From contig NC_054689.1 in NCBI RefSeq assembly GCF_011074885.1, forward strand, positions 2,604,001-2,668,000: a stretch of DNA of 64,000 bases, written 5' to 3'. This document shows, in pieces, positions 55,191 to 64,000 of the stretch. Position 1 is the first letter of the stretch; every line of letters begins with the position of its first letter. The notes under the pieces are model-generated. The model was not told the origin of the DNA, did not search any database, and worked only from the letters and a program-made list of their open reading frames with translations. The position numbers were made by a program, and so were the translations under genes. The DNA comes from Brettanomyces bruxellensis. Lineage: Eukaryota > Ascomycota > Pichiomycetes > Pichiales > Pichiaceae.

Positions 55191-56651
55191 ATGTCATTCA
55201 AAGGATTCCAAAAGGCAGTGGCCCGTGCCCCACAGACTCTGAGACAGAAGTTCAATATGGGGGAGCAGACAAAAGACCCTGTGTACGAGGATGCAGAGTC
55301 AAGGTTTAAAGAGTTGGAAGGGCAAACAAGGAAATTGAATACAGAGTCAAAAAGATACCACAAGGCAGTTGATGACATGCTGGAGCACCAGATAGGGTTT
55401 GCAAAAGCAATTAAAGAGATATATAAGCCGATCACAGGTCTGAGCCAAGTTGACAGTGCAGAGGCACCCGAGGGAAACCCGGAGGGCATTGAGGCATGTG
55501 AGCAGTATGGAGAGCTTATGAGCGAGCTCAAGGACACTCTAAAGCCGGACTTGGACCTCATTGACACAAAGATCGTGCAGCCAGCACAGGAGCTTCTTAA
55601 GATTATCCAGGCAATCAGGAAAATGTCGACGAAGAGAGCCCACAAGCAGTTGGATTTGGACAGGTTCCAGAACACGTTGAAGAAGTACCAGGAGAAAAGA
55701 GATAAGGCATCGAAAAAGGACGAGACGAAAGCCCTCAAGTACGAGGAGAAGATATACAAGGCGGAGAACGACTTGGCAATTGCCCAGCAGGAGTATGACT
55801 ACTACAACGAGATGATGAAGAACGAGCTACCGGTGCTTTTCAAGATGCAGGGAGAGTTTATCCAGCCGTTGTTCGTCTCGCTTTACTACATGCAACTCAA
55901 TGTTTTCTACACGCTTTCCAGCCGTATGGAGGAGATGAAGATTCCATACTTTGATCTATCGTCAGACATCTTGGAGGCCTTCCAGCGAAAGCGTGGAAAT
56001 ATCGAAGAGCAGGCCGATGCCATCAGCATCACTCATTTCAAACTTTCGTACTCCAGGTCCAAGCTTGATGCCACTAAGAAAAGATTGGCTGCCGAGCATG
56101 GATCGCCGTATGGAAACCCGGCTGATGCATCGCCGGCCGCCGGGGCACCTCCCGCCTACGGGGCTCAGACCATTACCCCGGCCTACGGGCAGGCTGCCGC
56201 CCAAACTTCGGCCTACGGGCAAGGTTCGGCCACCTCGGCCTACGGGCAGCCCCCAGCATACGGCCAGCAGACCGCCTACCAGGTCCCGCAGGCCGTGCAG
56301 ACCCCGCCATCTTCTACCGCGGGAAATTATGGATACCCGGCCGACGTGAAAAATCCTGCGGGTCCCGGTGCCGTGCCCGCTGCCGCCGCTGTTGCCCCTG
56401 CATACACTGCTGCCGCACCCACTCCAGTCTACCAGGGGGTCGCTACCCCGCCTGCCTCATCCACCGCCGGCGGCCAGCAGGTGTGCACCGCGTTGTATGA
56501 TTACGCCGCCCAGGCAGCCGGCGACCTCAGCTTCAAGGCCGGCGATAGGATCACCATCCTGGAGAGGACTGCCGACCAGAACGGCTGGTGGACCGGGTCG
56601 CTCAATGGGGCAACTGGTGTTTTTCCTGGAAACTACGTCCAGTTGAATTGA
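55191..56651 (+). CDS. RVS167: Rvs167 amphiphysin (BAR-SH3)
   Basis: A 486-residue protein (S. cerevisiae 482) that, with Rvs161, bends membrane at endocytic sites to drive vesicle scission. The BAR domain occupies residues about 1-250: [53 protein letters not shown], and [18 protein letters not shown] linker with repeated AYGQ motifs follows. The SH3 domain is C-terminal: [37 protein letters not shown]. The linker and SH3 coding is much more GC-rich than the surroundings. Codon 64 is CTG at a conserved leucine. Confidence 0.96.
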   Translation: MSFKGFQKAVARAPQTLRQKFNMGEQTKDPVYEDAESRFKELEGQTRKLNTESKRYHKAVDDMLEHQIGFAKAIKEIYKPITGLSQVDSAEAPEGNPEGIEACEQYGELMSELKDTLKPDLDLIDTKIVQPAQELLKIIQAIRKMSTKRAHKQLDLDRFQNTLKKYQEKRDKASKKDETKALKYEEKIYKAENDLAIAQQEYDYYNEMMKNELPVLFKMQGEFIQPLFVSLYYMQLNVFYTLSSRMEEMKIPYFDLSSDILEAFQRKRGNIEEQADAISITHFKLSYSRSKLDATKKRLAAEHGSPYGNPADASPAAGAPPAYGAQTITPAYGQAAAQTSAYGQGSATSAYGQPPAYGQQTAYQVPQAVQTPPSSTAGNYGYPADVKNPAGPGAVPAAAAVAPAYTAAAPTPVYQGVATPPASSTAGGQQVCTALYDYAAQAAGDLSFKAGDRITILERTADQNGWWTGSLNGATGVFPGNYVQLN

Positions 56652-57135
56652 GGTGGTGTGTGATTTTTTTGCCCGCGTAGGCTGGGCTGAATAAATTAAG
56701 TAAGGTAAATCTAGCAAAAAAAATATAGTACTGAATATTTTCGAGAGGATGGAGTTAAAATAAAAGGGAGGAGTTAGTAATATGGGATGGAGGGAGTGAA
56801 GATAAATAAAGGTGGAGGGGGCGGAGGTACTCGAAATAAATTGTTTTCTCGATCTTTATTTTCGATACATATTTTCACTTACTTTCACCTATTATCATAC
56901 TTCATTGTTATCCTCTGATATATCTTCTCTCACCGTACCTTCTTTTTCATTCCTTCCTCTATCTAGCATCTCTTCCCTCATATTATATCTTTTTTTTCTT
57001 CACATTGGATCTCCCTTTTCTTCTCGATATATCTCATCTCCCTTTTCTTCCCATTACATGTCTTCTTCCTTCTGCACCCCTCTGCTAAATATCATATCTT
57101 CATTGTTTCCATATTCACTCTCATAAATTCATACT
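56652..57135. other. Intergenic region RVS167/STK19-like
   Basis: About 480 bp. The last 250 bp are strongly C/T-rich on the plus strand, a common yeast promoter feature. No gene was seen. Confidence 0.5.
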
Positions 57136-58137
57136 ATGCCGGCCAGTTCACTACGAGCAAAGCTCGAAAGAATGTCAAGGCGAAGAGGCAAAAAAATGCC
57201 CAAAGCAACCACAAAGAAAAACAAAGCACCAAAGAAAATGAATACGTCAGATCTAAAGGTCGACCTCGGTGACAAGGATTATCTCCATGTGAACATTTTT
57301 GAACGATACCCAAGCTTCTCAAAGCTCCATGTTGAAAACTTTACTGTTGGTGATGATTTGGACGACCCACAGATGCAAACAAACAAGGATATAATTTTGA
57401 GCACCATCAAGTTCTTAAATAAGCTCCAGTTTGAAGCCTCTATGGTGAATAAAAAGCGTCTCTTTCACAAATTCAACCACAATTTCCCACAGCTCGTCAT
57501 TGTTGACCAGTTATATTGCATTCTTCCCAATCGCAGCTGCGAAACATACATTGACCAAAGTGTTGAGCAATCGATCACCTTCGGTGCCATAAAAATGATC
57601 GATCTCAATAACGAAAACTTCCGATTCCGGCTGGCCATATTATACGATGACTTTATTAAGGTAGTAAATGATTTAATTGAAGATGCAAGCTTTCGAAATG
57701 CCTTTATCAACCTTATACAGGATTACCCCAACATGTTGCAAATAGACTCCACCACTCTTTCTCGGTATAAACTAGAGCCCAAGAAATTGGTCCAGTTGGG
57801 ATTTCTCACTATATCCCGGGGACGTGGAGGTTTCGAATCTGGAAGTTCATCCAATTCAAATGTCTACAATGTTGGCTTGCCGAACTTGGGTCCATTCTTA
57901 AAGATTGTAAAGGTTGGCATCCGGTTTGTGTGGAAATTATGCCAGAGTTATCACCAAAACGAAGTGTTGGAGACGCATCTTATTGAAAAATATACTAGAG
58001 ACACACTTGCTTATCGCCGCATGCGAGGCCTAAACATAACATGGATGCTCAGTGTGATGGTTGGTTCGGGTTTACTAGAGTGCTACAACACTCCAGTTGG
58101 TAGGGTTTACAAACTTACCGGAAAGCAGCTTTATTGA
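57136..58137 (+). CDS. STK19: Stk19-like winged-helix protein
   Basis: A 333-residue relative of human STK19. Despite its name, that protein is now seen as a DNA-binding, three-winged-helix factor of transcription-coupled repair. The block FPQLVIVDQLYCILPNRS aligns closely with human FPPIVLVHQLYCILPDR. FGAIKMIDL, LEPKKLVQLGFLTI, LPNLGPFLKIVKVGI and the C-terminal LSVMVGSGLLECYNTPVGR then follow in the family's order. The N-terminal 35 residues are very basic (RRRGKKMPKATTKKNK), suggesting nuclear location or DNA contact. S. cerevisiae has no evident ortholog as far as I know. It is convergent with the CCDC47-like gene. Confidence 0.8.
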   Translation: MPASSLRAKLERMSRRRGKKMPKATTKKNKAPKKMNTSDLKVDLGDKDYLHVNIFERYPSFSKLHVENFTVGDDLDDPQMQTNKDIILSTIKFLNKLQFEASMVNKKRLFHKFNHNFPQLVIVDQLYCILPNRSCETYIDQSVEQSITFGAIKMIDLNNENFRFRLAILYDDFIKVVNDLIEDASFRNAFINLIQDYPNMLQIDSTTLSRYKLEPKKLVQLGFLTISRGRGGFESGSSSNSNVYNVGLPNLGPFLKIVKVGIRFVWKLCQSYHQNEVLETHLIEKYTRDTLAYRRMRGLNITWMLSVMVGSGLLECYNTPVGRVYKLTGKQLY

Positions 58138-58338
58138 GTCTGCTTTAGCTACATTGAGGAACATTTTGACGATACTCTTTAGAATACTTCTAATCTAATA
58201 TAATATAATATACGGGGCGCTTGATGAGCTTGCAAATAGGAAATAGCCATTTTACGATAACCTAAGCCGTGTTTACTCGCTCTCGAAACCCTTGTATGGA
58301 ATATCCACGTTACATTTAGTACACTCAAAGACCACAAC

Positions 58339-59496
58339 TTACATACGAACCTTTTGCTTGTTCATTGCTCTCCTCTGCTTTCTCTTCTCCTGTTTTTTCA
58401 AGAGCTTCTCCTGTTGGTTTGGACTCAACTTTGATATACGTGCTCTTTCCCTCTCCGTTTTGTCACTGTTCAACTTCTCCTTACGCTCCTCCTCAAGAAG
58501 TTTCTGCAGCTTAGAATACTCTATTTCTCTAGTTTTCTTGCACTTCTTGCTCAACTCTGGTCTGAAAACGGCCTTCCTGCAAACGTGATCGATATACTCG
58601 TTTAGCAAAAAGGTAACAAACTCCTTGACAGCAGCTAGATCGGAATCACTTCTTGGAAGTGACATCTGTAACACGAACTTCTTCTTTGGTTTCAACTCAG
58701 AAAGGTTTTCCGGCTTGTCAGAAGGTTGATCGGTAATGGCAAAGAACTGAAGGAAATTTTTGGACTTTGTCAAAAGAGATTGTAGTTTCTTGGAGTATAG
58801 AACCTTGTTCATTTCAGGAACCTCATTCATAAACACGTATTCAGGAGGAAGATCTGGATTCTCTGCAGTCTTAGTTAAAGAGAGATAGTAGTTTTCCTTT
58901 CTGTAGTCATTCATGTGGTCCTTTGTGACAACAGCCCAAATAAAATTATCAAACTTTGATGAAGCATCTTCATCCAACTTGAACTCAACCGTCACCTTAT
59001 CTTCAGGGTATGGAATGGAGTCAAAAAAGAAACCTGTTCCATACTCCATGATCCACATAAGTGGGTTTTGACGAGCCTGTAAAACGATCCTTGAAATCAT
59101 GGACTCAACTCTCAATCTGCCAGTTGCGTATAAAGTGAAGTGCTGCTGGTCATCCTGTGCCAATAGCTTTGACTTCGTAACACCAACCTGGAAAAAGTTG
59201 TCCTTTAAAGCTGGCAAAATAGCGTTGACGAACTTGTCCACCATCTTGCGGTTATATTTTGAGCCCAACGTGAAAACAATCAAGTATCCAATAACAAAGC
59301 CAACTGAGTATCTCTCAAGCTGCCATGGGTATGCCAAGAGTCTCTCTTTCAATGACATTTCAGCCAATTTTTCGTATGTCAGCTCACCAGCAGTAGAAGT
59401 TGCTTCTGCTGCAGCTGAAGTCACAGAACTGGTCACACTACTGCTATCTGCAGCAAATGCCATGCCAAAAAGCAGTGCAATGGCAAAACCAATCAT
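58339..59496 (-). CDS. CCDC47-like (DUF1682) ER membrane protein
   Basis: A 385-residue protein with an N-terminal signal peptide (MIGFAIALLFGMAFAADS), a short S/T/A-rich luminal part, one membrane helix at residues about 63-79 (YSVGFVIGYLIVFTLGS), a cytosolic globular domain, and a basic coiled-coil C-terminus (KLQKLLEEERKEKL ... KKQEKRKQRRAMNKQK). This is the layout of CCDC47, a calcium-binding ER protein of the PAT complex that assists multi-pass protein insertion at the ribosome-translocon. The C-terminal basic helix matches the ribosome-contacting element. S. cerevisiae lacks it as far as I know. It is convergent with the Stk19-like gene. Confidence 0.75.
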   Translation of the reverse strand: MIGFAIALLFGMAFAADSSSVTSSVTSAAAEATSTAGELTYEKLAEMSLKERLLAYPWQLERYSVGFVIGYLIVFTLGSKYNRKMVDKFVNAILPALKDNFFQVGVTKSKLLAQDDQQHFTLYATGRLRVESMISRIVLQARQNPLMWIMEYGTGFFFDSIPYPEDKVTVEFKLDEDASSKFDNFIWAVVTKDHMNDYRKENYYLSLTKTAENPDLPPEYVFMNEVPEMNKVLYSKKLQSLLTKSKNFLQFFAITDQPSDKPENLSELKPKKKFVLQMSLPRSDSDLAAVKEFVTFLLNEYIDHVCRKAVFRPELSKKCKKTREIEYSKLQKLLEEERKEKLNSDKTERERARISKLSPNQQEKLLKKQEKRKQRRAMNKQKVRM

Positions 59497-60021
59497 CCTC
59501 GGAAATATATAACGATTTGTTTGTCTTTTTTCAACAAGAGCTGTAAATAAAAGATGTATATTAGGTGAAACTAAATTGGTGAAATGCTTTTTTTTTTGAC
59601 GAAGTTACTCAGCGCGAGAAAAGCTGGCTTCTTCGACAAGTTGGAGTTCAAATATTTTTTCACATTTTATTTTTTTTCTCCACAATCAGACGATCCAGTT
59701 CAATACGTACATATTTTAATACCAAATTGTATCACCATGAATCATAATTAACTTACAGTCAATAACTGATGGATATCTCAGTAATTTACTAGAGACACCC
59801 AGATCAAAAAAAATTAAACGGATATATGTATATGTTTCTTTGTTACACGGATTGTAAATATCGACAGATTAAAGTTTACTACAGCCTGTAAGGAAAGAAT
59901 GCATCGCAACTCCATTAAGTTTATATAAAAGAGCAGTTTGCCAACTGAAAAGCCTCAACTACCGGGTGAATGCCATTTGTTGGTCCAATATATACATGGT
60001 GTGCCACCAAAAAGCAAGAAA
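59497..60021. other. Intergenic region CCDC47-like/IMG1
   Basis: About 525 bp between two leftward genes. It has a T-run near 59589 and no recognised gene. Confidence 0.4.
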
Positions 60022-60574
60022 CTAATGACTTTTGTTGATATCACCAACATCCAAACGTGAACCTTTGATGTAATAATGCTTGGCCCTTGGTCTATATTTG
60101 ATTGGTCTCCGAACTATATCAACACGAAGAATATTAGGATGGAATAATGGGACTGATATATCCACACCGACACCACCCACTTTGTTTCTAATAAGAATAT
60201 TTGATGATATTCCCTGCCTCTTTATAGCCAATATCTGACCTGTAATTGGCTTCTGGTCCTTATAAATAATTGTCACTATGTCGTCTGCCCTTAGTCTAGA
60301 TGAATTTTCTGCACTTAATAAGTTTCTTTTCGATCCATTAGGGTCCAGCCTTTGATATTGTGCGTTTTTTACATATGACATAAGCTTTTCCCCGGATCTT
60401 TTTGGTGGAAGTTGTTCGAAAACTATCATTTTGTGGCCTGGAAAGTGCGCTTGGTTAGTATAGTAATCAATCATATTTGATACTTGCAGAAGTTTACTTA
60501 CTGCGAACATTCCTGCTGGTGGAAAAAGACCGCAAAAGCAGCCTTCTAGTTTGTGATGAAAAGCTACAAAGCAT
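60022..60574 (-). CDS. IMG1: Mitochondrial ribosomal protein bL19m (Img1), split gene
   Basis: Exon 1 is 60502-60574 and exon 2 is 60022-60437. Joined, they code for 162 residues. The unspliced frame from 60510 also stays open but lacks a presequence. Splicing instead yields an N-terminus starting MLCSFSS and rich in Arg/Ser/Leu (RRLLLRSFSTSR), a typical mitochondrial targeting signal, then SHKMIVFEQLPP. The bL19 core is clear: RADDIVTIIYKDQKPITGQI, GISSNILIRNKVGGVGVDI, PLFHPNI, RAKHYYIKGSRLDVGDI. The protein sits in the mitochondrial large ribosomal subunit and respiration should depend on it. Confidence 0.88.
60438..60501 (-). other. IMG1 intron (64 nt)
   Basis: Donor GTAAGT (60496-60501), branch point TACTAAC (60454-60460), acceptor CAG (60438-60440). 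The intron length is not a multiple of three. Exon 1's 73 nt leave one base that completes an AGC codon with exon 2, so the frame only works with the ATG at 60574. Confidence 0.9.
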
Positions 60575-60834
60575 TGCTTTCTATTTCTAGTCTTTGTTTA
60601 TGATTCGTTCTATAAAATATCACAAGTAAGGATCACATTCATGTCTTCTAAAATAAAGTTAAGCTTTACGTTAAAAAAAAGTGACGAGAGAAAATTGGAG
60701 GATCGCGAGATAATTAAATATAGACGCGACAATCGACTTCGGTATGGAATAATAGCTACGGTACCAACTTCGCAATATTTAATGTATTATACACAGCATA
60801 TATAAACAAAGAGAAAGCTCGTGTGAGCAATAAC

Positions 60835-62151
60835 TCACTCCAAATCATCCGGAATCACAATATTATAACCCTTCTCGCCATTCTCCTCTAAAACTTTCCG
60901 ACTCACTTTCCAGACATGAACAATATTATCATCAGAGCAACTTGCTATACACCAAGGAATTTCGTTACTAAATTGGAAATCGTTCACACCTCCTGTATGT
61001 CCACCATGCATCATAATAAGTTCTGGAACACCATCTTCAGCTTCATCTGGTTGTTGTTCTTCGCCAATCTTGTTGATATCCCAAAGAATTATTCTTCTGT
61101 CAGTAGATGAAGAAGCAATAACATTTTCATGGAATGGGTCCCACTCGACGTTTGTTATGGGCTTTTGATGACCCATCATTACGTGTAACTGCCTACTTGT
61201 ATTCCGAAGATCGTATAGGTAAACATTTGAATCCTCGCCTCCAAGCGCAAAAAGATAATTTGAGAACTTAGAGAAGCAAAGGGTATTGAATGACGTTTGC
61301 TCATTTAAACGAGAAAGAATTGCTGGCTTCTGTTCCCTCTTATCCATATATGCAAATATATGATCATCGGAGACGGAACCAAATGTGTTACCAGAGAAAT
61401 TGTGCCACCTCACATCGTTCACTATATCATTGTGATAGCTGAAGACTTTAGTTGGTCTTATTTCAATTTCGGTCTCGTTTGGTGTTTTTTCTGGCTTTTC
61501 ATAATTCCATAGTGCTATCGTATGATCATCACTGGAAGTAAGCAGTTCACCCTTAACTTTCGGATTCCAGCAAAGTCCAAATCCGTTCTCCTTGTGATGA
61601 ACGAGCTTTGTGTTTGATTCAAGACCCATCTTTTCATCCATGGAGTAAACAAAGCAGCTTCCTTCACCATTTATCGTAGCAATACAACGCGGATCCTGTG
61701 GCATATATCTGACTCTATTTATTTCACTCTCTTGAACGTACTTTTTTGAAATCTTCAAACGCGAATTAACCGTTTGCATCTCTTCAGGGCTCATCTTCTT
61801 CCCATCTGGGAATATGCTTTTAGGCAATTGCATCGACGAAAGTTTCAAATAATCAGTATCCTCACCCGATGTGTGAGTTGTTAACAGGAGATTCCTCGTC
61901 GTGCCATACTTTGTGTCTTTCATTTTATTAACAAATGTTCCCGATGGTAACCATTGAATTGATAATGAGGGCCAGGTTAACGCTGTTTCACTGATAAAAT
62001 CATACATGTACCGGCAATTCTTCCTCCAGAGTTTATACTCCTCCACAATCTTCAGTTCCTCTTCCTTCTTTTTATCCTCCTCTGTAAGTCTTGCCTCAAC
62101 CTTAGGAGAGGTACCCTCTTTTTTAATTTCTTTGACTTGTTCGTCACTCAT
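60835..62151 (-). CDS. HAT2: Hat2/RbAp46-like WD40 histone chaperone
   Basis: A 438-residue WD40 protein (S. cerevisiae Hat2 is 401). It is a subunit of the HAT1 type-B complex that binds H4 and acetylates newly made histones. The N-terminal helix EYKLWRKNCRYMYDFISETALTW, with PSLSIQWLP, is the RbAp46/48 signature. WD-type repeats follow with NPKVKGELLTSSDDHTIALW, HNDIVNDVRWHNFSGNTFGS, LFALGGEDSNVYLYDLR, GHQKPITNVEWDPFHENVIA and the terminal CIASCSDDNIVHVWKV. Msi1, the CAF-1 homologue, is the alternative. The repeat sequences look closer to Hat2. A Ty element begins shortly upstream on the other strand. Confidence 0.88.
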   Translation of the reverse strand: MSDEQVKEIKKEGTSPKVEARLTEEDKKKEEELKIVEEYKLWRKNCRYMYDFISETALTWPSLSIQWLPSGTFVNKMKDTKYGTTRNLLLTTHTSGEDTDYLKLSSMQLPKSIFPDGKKMSPEEMQTVNSRLKISKKYVQESEINRVRYMPQDPRCIATINGEGSCFVYSMDEKMGLESNTKLVHHKENGFGLCWNPKVKGELLTSSDDHTIALWNYEKPEKTPNETEIEIRPTKVFSYHNDIVNDVRWHNFSGNTFGSVSDDHIFAYMDKREQKPAILSRLNEQTSFNTLCFSKFSNYLFALGGEDSNVYLYDLRNTSRQLHVMMGHQKPITNVEWDPFHENVIASSSTDRRIILWDINKIGEEQQPDEAEDGVPELIMMHGGHTGGVNDFQFSNEIPWCIASCSDDNIVHVWKVSRKVLEENGEKGYNIVIPDDLE

Positions 62152-62487
62152 AATACAGAAAAAGCAACTTAAAAGATATATGTCTTTTTAAAGTTCTATG
62201 GGGAATAAGCAACGTACTCTCCCTGTATTTAAAAATTGCAGTATTAATAGGAAGCTCAAATTGGGCACATAAAAATTGAGTTTATCCGCATAGCGCGTTA
62301 TAACACTAGGCATGATTTGTTAGAAACTGTTGTTACTACTAAACTAATTCAGAACACGTGGAATCTAATATTAGAAGTATGGTTATGCCCAATAGTATTT
62401 ATTGTATTGTGAGAAAGAAAGGAAGAAAAAGTTTTATTAGAATATAATCTGATGTGGTTATAAAGTGAGGGTTTAGCTCTCTAATTT
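62152..62487. other. HAT2 promoter and 5' flank of the Ty element
   Basis: About 335 bp between the HAT2 start and the first Ty ORF. TGTTAG (62318) and TGTTGT (62328) are possible LTR starts. No matching CA end or primer-binding site could be fixed, and the second LTR lies outside the window. HAT2's own promoter must lie here too. Confidence 0.4.
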
Positions 62488-62976
62488 ATGTTTATTAATA
62501 TATATGATGAAGAAACAAGAGGTCTTAGAAAGAAGACTAACGGAACAGAAACTTTATATTTTTTTGTTCTTAATTGCTTACGTAATCAACCAGATTTGAG
62601 TTTCTCGGAACAACAGATTTCAAGTCTTTATCCAACAGAACGAAGTTTAATGATGACTACTCAAATCAAAACTATACCTACCGCTGAAAGATGCGAAGAA
62701 CTAATCAGGATGCTTGAATTTGAAGATGATAATCTAAACAAAATATTTTCAAAAGATAGAGTTGGTGAGAACAAAAAGAATTCATTATTCTTTATTCCAG
62801 AATTTAAAATATGGTTTTGTGATATGATTAGAAGTCATAAAGGTTGTACTACGAAGCAAGTTGATGCTGTTAAGGAATTATTAGAAATGAGAAATATGGC
62901 TCATGTTCCAAGCTGTCCAATATCAAGTTCATTAGAAAAAGCTGCAACTATATTTTTGATGAGAAAATTATGCTAA
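62488..62976 (+). CDS. Ty first ORF (N-terminal gag-like, 162 aa)
   Basis: 162 residues of polar, helical sequence (for example TERSLMMTTQIKTIPTAER and CEELIRMLEFEDDNL) without a zinc knuckle. It probably forms the N-terminal part of the capsid protein. The stop at 62974-62976 overlaps the next ORF, which is in the -1 frame relative to it, with about 100 bp where both frames are open (62873-62973). Either a frameshift mutation broke gag, or a programmed shift joins the two parts. I cannot tell which from one copy. Confidence 0.6.
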   Translation: MFINIYDEETRGLRKKTNGTETLYFFVLNCLRNQPDLSFSEQQISSLYPTERSLMMTTQIKTIPTAERCEELIRMLEFEDDNLNKIFSKDRVGENKKNSLFFIPEFKIWFCDMIRSHKGCTTKQVDAVKELLEMRNMAHVPSCPISSSLEKAATIFLMRKLC

Positions 62977-64000
62977 AACTCAAGAAAGCCAAAGGTTGGA
63001 TGGTTATTCAAGGAATGAATCAGTGGATGAATCAAGTGACAAGCATTGACTACCTTACCTATGAAGATGAAGCAAAACAGGAATGCACTAAAGTTATGAG
63101 AACATCGATTGCATCAATTGCTGAAACAATGATGGAATATTTTCCTCACCCCTATAGTGAAGCAGGATTATTGGTTAGTACCGCTAGAAAAATGGGTTCA
63201 AAATTTAAAGCTATTTTTGTTGATAACTTTGAAAGAATGCACGGAATCAAAGCAGGAAAATGGTTTGAAGATATTGAAAGCATTAGGGTTGCATATGACT
63301 TTGCGGAATTAAAATGTACTGAAGAACCAAATACGGAATCAACCGAAACGATCTTTAATTCTGTTCATCAAGGCAAAAACAATCATAAAAGAAATTTAAG
63401 TGATATGGAAGAGACTAATACTGAATTAAAGAGATTTAAATGCTATTTCTGTCATAAACCAGGACACAAAAAGTATGAATGCAAGTTATACCAAAAATGG
63501 AAAGCAATGCAACATATGCAAGAAAGCAATAAGTGGGCACAGTCAAGTTCGGTTGAAGAAACACATAATGCTGAAATTGATGAATCAAATTCAAAAATTC
63601 CAGATGGAGCCTTTATTCTAGACTCAGGAGCATCCTGTCACTCAGTCATTAGCCTTAACTTATTAGTTGAGTCTAGACCTGGTAACAAAAGGATTAATAC
63701 AGCAAATGGGGGATTAAACTCTACAGTAATTGGTACCGCTAAATGTGGAAATTTGATCTTGAAAGATGCAATGTACTTAAGGCAAGGTACTCATAATTTA
63801 GTATTACTATCGAAATTATTAGACAATGGTTATACAGCTGAATTCAATCCAGAAAAGGCATATATCAGGGCAGCTGAAGGAGATGTTGTGGCGGAAGCAC
63901 ATCGAATCAATAATGTTTATATTTTAACTAATCCAGAACGGGAAATTATATGCCAAAGTACGATTGATGAGAAGGATAAGGAATTTATTGAGAAATGTCA
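62970..64000 (+). CDS. Ty gag C-terminus and protease (gag-pol, 3' end cut)
   Basis: An open frame of 343 codons from the first ATG to the window edge. The zinc knuckle CYFCHKPGHKKYEC (CX2CX4HX4C, 63441-63482) marks the nucleocapsid end of gag. The protease active site DSGAS lies at 63621-63635 (ILDSGASCH). KDAMYLRQGTHNLVLLSKL matches the region that follows the protease in copia elements (y-V-P-x-L-x-x-N-L-L-S). No stop codon separates gag from protease, as in Ty5 and copia. The frame is intact as far as visible. Confidence 0.85.
   Translation, partial: MLKLKKAKGWMVIQGMNQWMNQVTSIDYLTYEDEAKQECTKVMRTSIASIAETMMEYFPHPYSEAGLLVSTARKMGSKFKAIFVDNFERMHGIKAGKWFEDIESIRVAYDFAELKCTEEPNTESTETIFNSVHQGKNNHKRNLSDMEETNTELKRFKCYFCHKPGHKKYECKLYQKWKAMQHMQESNKWAQSSSVEETHNAEIDESNSKIPDGAFILDSGASCHSVISLNLLVESRPGNKRINTANGGLNSTVIGTAKCGNLILKDAMYLRQGTHNLVLLSKLLDNGYTAEFNPEKAYIRAAEGDVVAEAHRINNVYILTNPEREIICQSTIDEKDKEFIEKC

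Larger units (their letters stand above)
62316..64000 (+). mobile_element. Ty1/copia-type LTR retrotransposon, 5' part (cut by window edge)
   Basis: The element carries a gag region with a zinc knuckle followed in the same frame by an aspartic protease, the order of Ty1/copia (Pseudoviridae) elements of yeasts. Integrase, reverse transcriptase and the 3' LTR would lie beyond 64000. The left end is approximate. It lies head-to-head with HAT2. Confidence 0.85.

Noticed and set aside
60022..60510. IMG1 as an unspliced gene starting at 60510
   Set aside because: The first 22 residues after MFA would be the translated intron, which carries donor, branch point and acceptor. The spliced form gives a much better mitochondrial protein.
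62318..62487. Defined 5' LTR and primer-binding site of the Ty element
   Set aside because: TGTT starts exist, but no CA end next to a convincing tRNA-complementary site. Only the 3' LTR, outside the window, could settle it.

Overview
The window is nuclear DNA of a budding yeast (Saccharomycotina). Genes are intron-poor, lie on both strands, and nearly all match single-copy yeast housekeeping genes. Two genes are clearly split, with yeast-type introns (GTATGT or GTAAGT donors, perfect TACTAAC branch points, CAG acceptors). CTG codons fall on leucines that are conserved in KRR1 and RVS167, so the code looks standard rather than CTG-Ser. Several genes are absent from S. cerevisiae: an STK19-like protein, a CCDC47-like ER protein, and a 4,5-DOPA-dioxygenase-like enzyme. 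DPM1 also lacks its C-terminal anchor. Together this suggests a lineage outside Saccharomycetaceae, perhaps Pichiaceae (Brettanomyces/Ogataea-like). The genus is inference only.

Layout. 0-12.5 kb: AKL1-like kinase (cut by the left edge), MRC1, an unrecognised coiled-coil protein, a small basic protein and KRR1. 12.5-20.4 kb: PRM1, a membrane-anchored extradiol dioxygenase, a 61-residue cysteine-rich protein, a 2.3-kb AT-rich stretch holding one orphan ORF, and a protein of unknown function. 20.9-28.5 kb: EMG1, LCD1, RPL37 (split) and TOS4. 28.5-38 kb: an intergenic region with an unexplained GC-rich block, SAM2, a candidate OB-fold protein, a 9-bp minisatellite and PSP1. 38-50.5 kb: an FGGY sugar kinase, a Prr1-like kinase, RGR1/MED14, VPS71, DPM1 and UBA2. 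51-62.2 kb: SAC7, RVS167, the STK19-like gene, the CCDC47-like gene, IMG1 (split) and HAT2. 62.3-64 kb: the 5' part of a Ty1/copia retrotransposon running off the right edge.

How the genes relate. MRC1 and LCD1 both act in the Mec1 replication checkpoint, and TOS4 is a G1/S FHA protein. MRC1 has two back-to-back MCB boxes in its promoter and TOS4 has an SCB-like box, which fits G1/S control. KRR1 and EMG1 act in small-subunit assembly. RPL37 and IMG1 are cytosolic and mitochondrial large-subunit proteins. AKL1, SAC7 and RVS167 act on cortical actin, endocytosis and Rho signalling. VPS71, HAT2 and MED14 act on chromatin and transcription. These links are typical of scattered yeast genes and do not indicate an operon-like system. 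No CRISPR array, defence island, tRNA or rRNA gene was seen.
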